Below, piece after piece: positions 1-12,300 of a stretch of DNA of 64,000 bases. The translations under genes were made by a program, and so were the position numbers. Each line of letters starts with the position of its first letter. The first letter of the stretch is position 1. Source of the DNA: Aplidium turbinatum (lineage: Eukaryota; Chordata; Ascidiacea; Aplousobranchia; Polyclinidae); the NCBI GenBank assembly GCA_918807975.1, contig OU964934.1:18042001-18106000 (forward strand). The letters are read 5' to 3'. The notes beneath the pieces were generated by a model. That model saw only the letters and a program-made list of their open reading frames with translations. It had not been told where the DNA came from and did not search any database.

Positions 1-205
1 TAGGGTAATGATAATAGTTTTCAAAAGGTTTTTTTATTTATAAATAACTTGTAATTTTTTTTACATGCATCTTCTGCAGGTTTCGAACATTGATTATGTT
101 TTTACTGGATCACTATTTCTTTAAGCCAGCATACAAAAAATCAAACTAAATTTGCTAGTTCAGTTCAGCAGAGAATTTATCTTGGTCAATGACTAACTTA
201 TTTAC

Positions 206-361
206 CACAAGGTTGAGCTTGACGTAAGTTCCTTCTGACTCAGTGACTTCACGAGAAAGACCAAAGTCAGATATCTTGCATCGAAGCTTGCCTGTCAGCA
301 GAACATTCCTGCAGGCCAAATCCCGGTGCACCAACTTCACACTGGAGATAAACTCCATTCC
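206..361 (-). CDS. RTK copy A exon 14: catalytic loop and DFG
   Basis: 156 bases, phase 0 at both ends, acceptor TTTCTCAG at 363-362 and donor GTAAAT after base 206. It encodes GMEFISS, then the catalytic loop [13 protein letters not shown] and [11 protein letters not shown], and ends in the activation loop with one tyrosine (EGTYVK). Catalytic Asp, Arg and Asn are present, so the kinase looks active. Identical to copy B. Confidence 0.88.
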
Positions 362-3300
362 CTGAGAAACAAGAATGTATTGTACTTTAGTAAAAACATC
401 TTCACGATTTGTATTTTTTGTATAATAACACAATTTGAAAGTTACTATGTTTAATGTGATTTGTCTTCGTCGGATTGGCGCGTTATGATCTTGAAAGAAT
501 TTCCTTAACTTCTCCCATTGACTGAACTTCATCCCTCGCATTATGACACAACACATTGCGACTGTAACTTTTGTTGCTGACTTTTTGTTTTTAGTTTACA
601 GTTTGCTTGCATTTATTTCTGCCACAGAGAAAACGATACATGCCAAATATAACTGAAGTTTGGAAAAGGGAAAAGCGACCAAATACGAACGTTAAGGCGA
701 GATTCACAATGAAACGAGATGATAAGTTAGAAAAATTGGAACGGTTGCAATTTCTATTCAGACGGTCTGCAATCATAGAAGTTGCAATGAGTGACTTTTA
801 CCAAAAGTTCTAATCAGTTTCAGATCAGTTTAGATTTCATTCACATTAACATAACGTTCATTCCTTCACCAATACCGTGGCTATGTCGCATGAAAACCTC
901 AACATTGTTGTGGTTCCCAGCGGCACAGGAATCTCATAACCATTGTTGCTTCCATTGGGTGGACGATTGTTCACTAGGAACTTATGCAGGTCTCCATTTT
1001 CCACCAATTCAGTAATTGCTATCAGTTTATCTGCAACAATATGTTTGAACAACAGTAACAAAGTGTTTGTAAGCTTTATTTTAAAACTGTTGTAGTTGAC
1101 ATATGCAATAGAGTTTTGTGTATTGATTCTGAAAAAAACTTTTTTAGTGTTGAAAAATGTTTGTTTAGTGTAGCTTCATAAAATATTGTTATTCAACCCA
1201 ATTAATTTGTTGTCAATATCTGTTTGTGATTGCGCAAAATTACCTTTCTTTCAACGTTGGCAATTGTAAAAATAAAACTTCAAACTAAAAGAAAAAAAAC
1301 GTGTTAATAACTAGAATATTTTTTCACGGAAGGGTTTGCTGCAATTAGACGATTTAAAAAAAGTCATATTTGAACCCATTGAAGACTTAAAAATGTTCCT
1401 TTCTTTCCATAGCATCGTACAAACACGATAATTTGTTACACTTTTCCTGCAATCTACCATGAATGCAACATCAAATTCATGTTAAACAGATGCAAAGAAA
1501 TCAAACAACTTAAAAGCGTAGCATGTTTTTTTTATAGTAGTTTATTTTAGTGGAAACCTACACAGACTAGACTATCACACAGTGTTGTAGGTGATATTTT
1601 CATTAAAAAAAGGAACCAGGCTTTTAAATCAAATACTAGGTCAACAGGCTCAATTCATTCTCACTCTAATGGTCTGTTGTAATTTGATACGACTCTCTTA
1701 CCTTGATGTTCGCTGATGCCGTAAAGTTGAACCACGAACGGGTTCTCACCAACACGGTGCATCAGCCTTAATTCTGTTTGAAATTCTTCTCGTTGCTTTA
1801 TTGAAAGTGCAGAGCCTGGAATAACATTTCTTTGCATTGTCGATGGGTTAAGATCAGCCACATATACACCAATGTTAAATAGTAGTCTAACATAATTTAA
1901 TAAATAAAGTGACTTGCGTTCTTCTGGTGATTATAGGCTATTAGGTTACCTCCTGATGTTAAGAATGATACCTAGTGTTTATTACGTTTCGTCAATGAGC
2001 GCGACTGACTTTATCAAGTGGGCCGAAACAGGTAATCACAACCTGTTCAGCAACGATTGGCACAACACAAAAACATACTGACGAAAGGAATAAAGTAGCG
2101 AGAATCAGAATTAAAAACGCAACAAGATTACCGCTCATTTTCACTCTGTTTCTAACATAATTTCATACGAAAATGTCATTTCGTTAGCAATTAGTTGACG
2201 CAAACATTTACTCGATTACGTCGTGACAAGAATAAAGTAATAACTTGATGTTTGGTCTTGTTTCTTACCTTTAATTATTTTAGCAGCGCTATCCAATGAC
2301 TGAAAGGGTTTATTTGAAATCCTGACTTTCCAAACTTCACTGAATTCTCCTTCTCCCAACTTCTCCAATACCTTGATATTTTCAAAAGGAATCTTTGTTG
2401 GTTGTGAGTCTTCAGATATCAACGATCGATCTGCTCCAAATTTCTTAGTATAAAAATATTTCAAGTTGAATCAAAATTAAGAACAGTTGATTGATACCTT
2501 GCAAAGGAACCCCATTTGTTTGTGATGGTGCATTCAGATGCGAACTGGTGTTCTTTGTTTTGCCATTTTTTCTGTCAGTGAATCGATAGAACGTAACATG
2601 AATGCTGTGTCTACAAAAACAATACAACTGTATTTAAAATCAATTTTATACATGTAGGTAAACCAAACCAATAGGACAAACAACCAAATACATTATGCTA
2701 AATTTAGCATGTGGCAAACCATGACCATACTAGTAGAGATGACCGGCTATGTCACATTTTGAAGCCTTAAAATACCGGGCCGACTGTTTCGTAGCAGTTC
2801 GGCAGACAAAACACATTACTTTTGTCTTAAGAGTATGTAGATATGAATCGTAGGTTTGTGGACGTTGACTCAGTGTAAAAAAAGTTTGTAAATTGAGAGC
2901 TGAAACATTGCGCAGCTGGACATTTTGCTTGATGGGAGTGAACCATGAAGTAAACTCATACGCAGTTATAGTCACAGCATAGGCAAGTCTAGCAGCTAGA
3001 GTGAAAAGGAAAACAATAAAGTCGCACAATATGTGCACTTCTGCAGTTAGTTTTCATGTGATATTCTCAAGCAACATAGCACAGAAAAGTAATGCACGGT
3101 ACCGAAATTATGCAGCTGATTACTGAGCAAATCAAGCTTCTGATATGCAATGGCTACAGACCTAGTTGTATCTTCACTTCAGCATACTTTTTAATTGCTA
3201 CTGTAGCCTACTTTAACTTTGTAGTCAGTTGACGAAAGGAAAGCAGGTTAACTTCATGTTTGCAAAACTAAACTAGATAAACCAATCGTTTTCTGTCAGC

Positions 3301-6300
3301 AAAATATTGTAACTCTTTGACCAATGTATGAATCGTACTGCAAGTCTTGGCATGTAGGATAGCCTATACAATTATACATGACCACGAATCGGTCATGATC
3401 TGAAGTTCACATGTTCAAGTTGATGATGGACTTGTTTCATTGCATTTTATAGGAATTAAGTGACAAAATGCCTAACAAATGCGTTGCGTTTGGTTGTAAA
3501 TCATGCTACTTTACTTCTGTTACCAATATTTCTAAGTTTGCTTTTCTTCTGGATATAGTGTACCGTAGTGTTGCTGCCGCAATGGATAAAATTTGTTAAC
3601 CCATCTAACTGGGGGCCTACAAAAAAGTTTGTTTTGTGTATGAAACATTTTGAAGAGAAATTTATAAGTTATGGTAAAAGAAATAACCTCAAGTGGCATC
3701 TAAATCCAGTTCCGACAGTTCACTCAATTCAAGCATTAAAACGCCATCACTCCATCAGCTTTACCAACTCCAGCACCAGCAGCACCTCCACGAAAAGCAC
3801 CCAAAATTCATATAAAACAACTTGATGAACTGGTAGACTTCTCGCAGAAAAACAGAATATCTTATTTTCAGTGACATAACTGAGGCACACTGCCCAAATG
3901 GTTTCCAGTAGGCTACTGTCGGGAATAAAACTTTTTGATTTTTTATAACATCATTTCTGACAAGTTGTCTGGCTTTTCCAAGTTTGCTGAAGTTGTTAGT
4001 AGATCGAAATTTGCATGTGCAAAAAGATTTGTTGAAAAGGGATATTCAATTTTGGAAAGAGGATCTAGCTGCAAGTGATCCATGCATTTCAAGCTTTGAA
4101 AAGTTTCAGGAAGATGTGAATGAAGTTGCCAATGAAATGTTTATCGCAACATTATCTTCTAATAGTGCAGAAGTTGGCTTTATAATAGCCGGTTATATTG
4201 CAAAAAAAATTGATAACGCTCCAAATGTGCAATGTGCAAAAGTTTACTTACAGCTGATTCTGCAGCTAAAGCTCCTTTGTACTTTCAGTTTTTGTCAAGG
4301 GGGGCTTCAATGTGCCTTCTCAGCCACTTTCTGATTTTGTTTATAGTGCTTTTGCTGGTTTAGATGTTGTTGAAGAAAAGTTGCGCAAATGTGGATTGCC
4401 TTGTCGAAAAGCTATGCAGTAGCCTATGTTTTCAAAAAATATCTTTTCTTCGGTGTAAAGTTTACATGTAACACACAGGTGATCTGGCGCAACCACTTTG
4501 CATCGAAAATTGTTGTTTATATTTATTATAATAATTACCAAAAGATTATAAATGAGTCAAAAAGAAAGGATAACATTGTAGCATTTAAGCAAAGGCAAAA
4601 GCAGTTTAAGATTCTATTGTAGTTATGGGATGTCTTTTTTTCCGATCACTATCGTCTTTGTAGTTCCCCCCCACTTCATTGAATAAAACATATAGGCCTA
4701 TCATTATTTTCGCATATCTTTACACTATTTCTGTTGTAACAAAATAGTCTGTGCTGTTTGTTATTGCTTATTTTGAGATGTTTGTTCACTTACAAATTGT
4801 TAATTTGCACCATTCATTATGTAGTTTGGTAATGCAATATGTCTAAATGTAAGGTTAGGCACCTGTTAAATGCATTAAAAACCCCTAACAAGTCTGAAAA
4901 ATATCTGCTTTGTTGTACCTCATGCCAGTAAAAGCAGTTTCTTTGTTAGTCAAAATTTCAAGTATTTTTCTATCGGCCCGTTGTAAAACGGCCTTCATAT
5001 GTGACATAGCCGGCCATATTCTACTAGGTGGCCATGGGTAAACATATCACAACTATACTGTGTATAATAGCAGACTAATAATTCTCACGTAGGTCTACGA
5101 CGGCTACCTTGTGAACTGAGTAAAGAATGAATAATAGTCACAATCACAAAACAAAGTAATCAGCCGAATAAAATGTATTAATTGGGAAAGCAAAAACTGT
5201 TGCATATTGTTGGTTAAGGTCACTTATTACGAGTTCTTCCTTATTAAGTTTTGGTCTACCTTGACCCGTTGCGCTGCGACGCATCTGACCTGATGAGACC
5301 TGTGTGATGATGCCGAGTAACCCATAACTTCAGTTGTGATGTTTAGATCTATATAATGTGTAACCTTAAAATGAACTTACCGTTTCACTATTGCAATTCC
5401 AACAATAACAACAACCATAAGCAGTGTCAACGCAGCAACCAACGCTCCGACTATTATGCCTGAAAACAGTTTTTTTTAATGTAAGGAGATGATTCTCTGA
5501 TATTAGTTCAACGAAGTGCTGAACTAATATCAGGTACATAGCCGAGTGGTGAGAGCTTCGGCACGATACTCGAAAGGGCGCCGGTTCGACTCAGCTTAAA
5601 AGCACGCGGTTGTACGTTTGGCAGGAAATTTAAAGGCATGCTTGAAGGTGGACACGTAGATTGGCTGCTTTGCCTTCCGGTCCACTTAATCTAAATCTTC
5701 CACCGCCCGCCTAAGATTGGATACAATAAAAAACTAACGAAGTGTTGGAAAATAGGATTGTAAGTGCCAATATTGTAATAAAATAATAGGATTCTAAGTG
5801 CCAATATTCTAATAAAATAATAGGATTGTAAGTGCCAGTATTCTAATAAAATAATAGGATTGTAAGTGCGCAAGTAGTGCCAATTTACTGCACTACTAAG
5901 GGATGGTTAATTGACTTTTTATCTCGGCTCACTTCGTGCAACGAATTTCTTCTACCAAATATATACTGGTATTGTATCGTTATTTCAAATGTAAGAGAGA
6001 ACCAAAGATTATTATATAACGTCTCAAAACATGTTTGTAAACTGCAGTGCTCTTTATAATAATAATAAAAATATTGACAAAAATAAGTGCAATATAATTC
6101 AGCAAAAGGCAGTGACGTTTCTATTATTATTTGATTGCTAAACTGCCTAATAAACCTTTATTACTTTCAGTATAACGAATTACTTTAGTCTACCTGTGTT
6201 ACTTCCTGCTGGGGTTTCTTCGTCACCCGTGTATGCATTGGAAGGTGTGTTATACACACTTGCCTCACCAGAGGTGAAAACTATGGTTCCATCAGGCCGA

Positions 6301-9300
6301 GGCGAAGAAGAAATGATGTAAAATCTGAAAAGATCGTATACTGTAATATAAACAATAAATGTATTAATACTAGAAAAATTGCTCAACGCCAAGCGAAAAG
6401 CCAAACAGAGCAAATTACATCAACATTAGTTACGAGCGAACTAAACACCTTAACAACTAACTTCACTTTTATAAGATCATCAGAAGGAACTTATTAAAAT
6501 AGAATAATCAAATGATCCATTTAAGGTGAAACAGGCTGAAGGTTTTTAGTAAACTAGTAACTAATTTTAATAACTGTAATATATCTATTTTTTTACAAAA
6601 CTAAACTTTTATTGTGAGAATACTGATAAATATACTTTTTGCCTTAGCCAGTTAAATCCTGCATGCCAAACAATCGACTTCGATCGCTAATGTGATCAGC
6701 TTCAACAAATGCTCATTTAAATAAATCCCATTTGAGTGATTCGGCATTTTGCATTGTTTTTAAAACGTATAAAACTGGAGATATTTGTCCACATTGTTTT
6801 ATAAATCAGCTACCTGTAAAAGTTGTAATAGTGTATGGGAAAGCAGCCCACGTCTCCAGTATAATGATAAGTATCTTCTCTTTCGTGGGCTACTTTTTCA
6901 CGAAAACGGTGATAGTCTCTGAATTGGTCTTTATATTACCTGTAAAATTTGTTGGGAACAAGAGGATAATTCCTCGCTTGGTAGACTAATTCACTCTTTG
7001 TCGCGCTCCCTTTCCGCATTGATAACGCTCTATTAGACTCCCCAGTGACATCACAGCTTGTATTTTGGCCGTTCCCAAGAACAAACGTGTTTGTTTGAGC
7101 TTGTTTATCACTGCAATTGTGAAGCATAGTTTGTGAGTTGTTTATTAATTGCATAATTAAACGAGTGGAATCAACACACTATTCAACTATCTTTCCATGC
7201 ACACCATCTTGTGCATGTGGCTCAGATTTTCAGACTGCATACCACATTGTCTACCAATGTCCTGTATACCGACCCTCAGGATAGACATGTGGACCTAACA
7301 ACGCTCTTTAACACACAATTCATTGGCTGCTGTTTCTGGATTTAACAACGTGACATGCGGCGATCTTAAATGCAAGAGGAATAAGACATTCGCCTTTAAC
7401 CGTTGTTCCATGTTTATTATGAAATTCAATAGTTTAGAAGAATTTTTTAAACACCACTTTCAAAAACTGGGCGATGTTTAAAAATGCGCCCGTCAATATT
7501 TTGCAGTTTGCTAATAATGATGTTGACTTTACGGGTTTCTTCTTATAAAAGTAGTTTCATAGTAATAAAGCATATTAATGAGATTTCATATCATCTTTAT
7601 ATACCATACATATCGGTAGCATCAAAGTAAAAGTGCTTGTTTGAAAAATCAAATTAGGTTTTACGCTTAGATCTTACTCACAAAAAACACAATTCACTCA
7701 CTGTTTTACTGCTAATGCCAAATAAGGCTTTCCATTGAAAAAGTCAGAGAATGCTAAGTTATCGAGGAAGGCTGGCGTAGGTGGCTGAGGTTGTTGTTCT
7801 GTCACTTGCTCAGTTGTGTACTGCGCAACAAGGAAATAGCAACTGCAAAACAATATTCAGGAAGTCTTTATTTTACCAGCATGTAGGCTATATATCCTTC
7901 AATTTGTTTCCCGATCTCTTATCTAATAGACCAGAATAGTACTGTTTTGAAAACATGTGCAAAACTACGGCAGTGAAAAAACTTCATACGACCCAGGCCA
8001 GGTTAGTCTCTATTATCATCTTAAAGCTAAATCAAAAGTCAAGGACAAAAATTATTGAAATTGTAAAGAGACTTGTTAATGATCATATACAGCGAAATGC
8101 TGCCCGTGCCCGTTAAATTTGTAAGTTTGTAACACAACAAAGTACTTTCTATCAAAGCTCTGCCTTTGGGATAACCACTTTACTGGTGTGTGTGTGTGCT
8201 TTTTTTGACTTGGAAATCACTTTCTAGAAGCTGTTACGAAATTACTTAGCCATCATTTCGAAGTACCCTAAGTACAGTAATTACATATTTATATCTCCCG
8301 TTGTTGCAAGTTCTTAGTAACGGTTGGTCATGCAGAAAACTACATTGGGAACATTCTTTGACGTTTGGGATCAAGCACGAGACTATATTTATCTATTAAT
8401 ACAAGGCTAAAAAATCTTTTAAAAAATACCGGTCACCTGATTGGTCCGTTGTCTTCGCAAGCTGACGTAAATGTGACGTTGGCTGACGTATCAGACGATC
8501 CGTTCAAGATGGGAAGCAAAAAAGTCGATGGTTCTTTAAAAGCATTTCAAAATGAACATTTTAGACATGTATTTTTACGTGACCCGACAGTTTATCGAAA
8601 GACAATTTATCGAACGACAGTTCATCGAACGACAGTTTATCGAAAGACAGTTTATCGAACGACAATTCATCGAAACGACAATTCATCGAAACGACAGTTC
8701 ATCGAAACGACAGTTCATCGAAACGACAGTTCATCGAACGACAGTTTATCGAAACGACAGTTCATCGAACGACAGTTTATCGAAACGACAGTTCATCGAA
8801 CGACAATTCATCGAAACGACAGTTCATCGAAACGACAGTTCATCGAAACGACAGTTCATCGAACGACAGTTTATCGAAACGACAGTTCATCGAACGACAA
8901 TTCATGGAAGGGGCTAGGGGCTAGAGGCTAGGAGTTAGGGGCTAGGGGCTAGAGGTTAAGGTTAGAATTAGGGGTTAGTGGTTGGGAGTTGGAGTTTAAG
9001 GGTTAGGGGTAGGGGTTAAGGGTAGGGTTAGGGGTTGGAGGTTAAGGGGTAGGGTTAAGGTTAGGGGTTAGGGGTTAGTGGTTAGGAGTTAGGAGTTAGT
9101 GGTTAGGAGTTAGGGGTTGGGGGTTATGGGTTAGGGGTAGGGTTATGGGTTAGGGGTAGGGTTATGGGTTAGGGGTAGGGTTACGGTTAGGGGTTAGGGG
9201 TTAGGGGTTAGTGGTTAGGGGTTGGGGGTTAGGGGTTGGGGGTTAGGGTTAGGGTTAGGTTTTAGGGGTTAGGTTTTCGATTAACTGTTGTTCCAGGCCC

Positions 9301-12300
9301 CTAGCCAGCAGGGAGCCAGAGAGGCCTCGCCCCCCTTAAAAACAAATCCGCCCCCCCCTGGCAAAATCCAAACATTCAAGAGCAACAGCTACATTTATAA
9401 TGATTTTGCCCATTTAAATTTTTTCGGCCTCCCTTAAAAAAAGTTGGCCCCCCTTGCTCTGCGGTCTGGCTACGGCCCTGTGTCGTTCGATAAATTGTCG
9501 TTCGATAAACTGTCGTTCGATAAACTGTCGTTTCGATAAACTGTCGTTTCGATAAACTGTCGTTCGATGAATTGTCGTTCGATAAACTGTCGTTTCGATA
9601 AACTGTCGTTCGATAAACTGTCGTTCGATGAACTGTCGTTCGTTGAACTGTCGTAGTACCGTATTTTTATGCTATAAGTCTATGTTTTATTGCAATAATT
9701 TCTAAAACAATATTTGAAAAATTTGATTATTTTATTACCGTACACATGCCGTACATTACAATTATTAAATCAGCTTAGGAACAATTTTTTTTCTGTATTA
9801 AAATTAAACTATTGCACATTTAGGTGATGAACAGAAAACAGTAAAGATATCAATTATTCAAATGTAACTTATAGCCTATACATTATAACACCCCTAAAAT
9901 TCAGGACCTTGCGACACACCTTGTATAGGGCACTTTTCGGGTATGCCTGCTCGACTAAGTAAACAGACAATATTAATTAAATGTCTTTTTTGAGAATACA
10001 ACATAGAAGATCATGCAAACTCATACATCCTTGAGATTCAGAACAAGTCTTGCACAAAATCGAGTTGCTTTTTAATTTTACACCAGATAGTTACACTTGA
10101 TTGAGAATTGCACCCAACCTACAAATCAGCCGAATATCTTGAAATTAACAACTCTCGAGCAAAGTCTATTTTAACCTGCAATGAATTGAGCGCCTTTTTT
10201 CATATCTGTTAAATGCTTTTTTTAAATTCTATTGCATTTATGTATTTCATTGTTTACTTTAACATCTAATACCTTACCATTGTTTACAGTAAATGAATGC
10301 AATCTCGTTTCTTTATTCATGTCAGTGCTTGCCCAGCATGAAATGTTGCGTCTTCCAAGGCACACTTCTTCATCCACCATCTTTAATTTTGCTTCAACAA
10401 CATTTCCAGTCGTAAAAGTTTCAAGAGAGAATGGAGAGTCGGTTGAATTTGATATTATCTCATCAGATTGGTTAAATTTAATGTTTGTAATCTTCCAAGT
10501 TACTGTCGGTATTGGGTATCCCTCTACTTTACAAGCCAAGACAAAACTGTTACTGAAGACATCTGATGAAGGTTCAGCCTCAGCTAGACGAGGTGGAACT
10601 GTAATCGCAATTGCACCAATGCATTATTTTCAATATGCATAGTGACGGTTCAACTTTGTAGTGAGTTATTGAAATCTAGCCAATAATATTTTATATCATC
10701 TAGTTGGTTGCTCTAACGTTGCTAAAACGTCTCTATGCTCGTTTTCACTGCAGCCAATTCATATTTTATATTCATTTTCTGGCACTCTTTCTACGCAAGT
10801 ATTTACCGGAAACATCACCTATTCATTAATTATCGTTCGTGCAATGTTGGGTATAAAATGTGAATCAACCATCATGAATGACGAGCTAGCACACTTTCGT
10901 ATTCAGTGTGTTAATAATTACTTTATAAATTCACAAAGTCATGTTTAATGTTAAGAAGGTAGAAAATTCTGCGATTTTTGTTGCTTGCACAAAAGTAGCA
11001 GATTAATACTTTCATGGCATAACTTTTTTTTTAATAGTTCAGTAAAAATATGCCATAAAACGCACAAGCTTCTATTAAACTTCTATATTTTTTTGCTAAA
11101 GTTCAAAAAATAAATTTTTTCGTAAAAGTTTGTTTCCAATTGTTCACTCCGGAATGAAGCAAACATAGTAAAGACTTGACAAATATGAGATTGCAATTTA
11201 ATAAGACGTTCTGCTTCAAAGAATTTTACTCACACAATTTGCAATGACGACCTTTGTAGCCTTCTTTGCAAGAACAATAATACGAACAACCGACATCGTT
11301 GCATTGGCCATTGTTTTCACAAGGTGAGCTGTCACATGGCTTCCCTGAAACTGACGCAGGGAACTATAAAGTTAGTGTTTGGTTATTTCTTTTTTACAAA
11401 CGTATTATCCAAGATGAGTGAAAATACAATTCACTCAATGTCAACAAAACGTAGCTTTAAAACTGTGTTATAGGGCCATGTCATGTAACAATGCACTTAC
11501 ATTACACTTTTGTTAACTATCAAATTGTTTTTATTTAAAATTATACGACTTTTGCCAATAACCGACGTACTATCTCAGTTTGATGCACCATGACGCAATA
11601 ACAAAGCCAAAGCATGACATGAGATAGGTTTACCTCTTTTCCAAACAACGGTTTACATTTTTACAAGTCAGAAAAGATATCGACTATCGTTACCAGCAGG
11701 GCCGGATTCAGAAAAAGAAATGCCCTAGGCAATTTTCCTTTAGAGGCCCCGATCTTAACAGCCATAGAGACGAGTATTTCACACAAACAACCACCCATAC
11801 CAGAGTGAATTAGTCATGAAGAAATATGCACTTAAGTGAATTAACCATTTGAAGATAACCAAAGCTCATTATTACATTGTAAACCTTTTGTAATATCTTG
11901 CTTCAAAACAGGAACAATATAATTCTAAGTTACTTTACTGTTAATGTTATGTTCCTTAAAGAAATATTGAACTTACAAATTTTATATTGCCTGTATAAAA
12001 AATGCTATTACATAACATGATAAATAATACTACAAACTACATGTAAGCTACTTAATAACATCAATAGTATTCACATAACTCACATAGATCCATATACTTT
12101 CTCATTTAGTAGTCTGGTTTAAAACACATAACACACAAGAAATGAGCTATAAAATAATCAATAAATAAATCTTGAGGCCTTAGGCTTCAGCCTTTATAGC
12201 AGGGGTCGGCAAACTGCGGCCCGCGGGCCAAATGCGGCCCGCGGACAAACTTTTTGCGGCCCTCGAACAATCTTACTTTTAGTGCATAAACTAAAGTTTC

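Larger units (their letters stand above)
2730..5027. mobile_element. THAP / P-element-like DNA transposon remnant, unit A
   Basis: The ends share inverted sequence: CTAGTAGA followed closely by CCGGCTATGTCACAT at the left (from 2730), and its complement at the right (to 5027). The flanks ATGACCAT and GTGGCCAT may be a decayed 8-base target duplication. Inside lie a THAP domain and a THAP9/P-element-like stretch on the plus strand. It sits in the intron between the transmembrane and juxtamembrane exons, and the same insertion is in unit B, so it predates the duplication. Confidence 0.7.
8578..9660. mobile_element. Foldback-type element with minisatellite arms
   Basis: Flanked by an exact 9-base duplication GTATTTTTA (8569-8577, 9661-9669); unit B has one copy of that 9-mer and no insert (42965-42973). 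The arms are inverted arrays of a 15-16-base unit around CGACAGTTCATCGAAA: left 8587-8907, right about 9276-9655. The core 8908-9275 is G-rich and telomere-like. The 9-base duplication and repeat-built inverted arms fit the foldback/TU (Mutator-like) style known from flies and sea urchins. No transposase, so non-autonomous. Confidence 0.85.

Noticed and set aside
607-813. 68-codon plus frame present in both units
   Set aside because: Lies in the intron between exons 13 and 14, no domain; conservation is explained by near-identity of the whole tract.
2730-3038. 102-codon minus frame in the P-like element
   Set aside because: No recognisable domain; begins within the terminal inverted repeat, so probably chance.
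8587-8907. CRISPR-like array
   Set aside because: The repeats are directly adjacent with no unique spacers, in animal DNA, and have an inverted partner array.
8365-8931. 188- and 121-codon open frames (QFIERQFIE repeats)
   Set aside because: They are translations of the minisatellite arm of the foldback element; no start context, no domain, absent in unit B.
8908-9275. Chromosome end
   Set aside because: The TTAGGG-like repeats are degenerate and lie inside an insertion with a target duplication and normal sequence on both sides.
10232-10642. 136-codon plus-strand frame
   Set aside because: Antisense shadow of the Ig exon, whose splice phases and Ig residues are clear. The same holds for 43546-43956.
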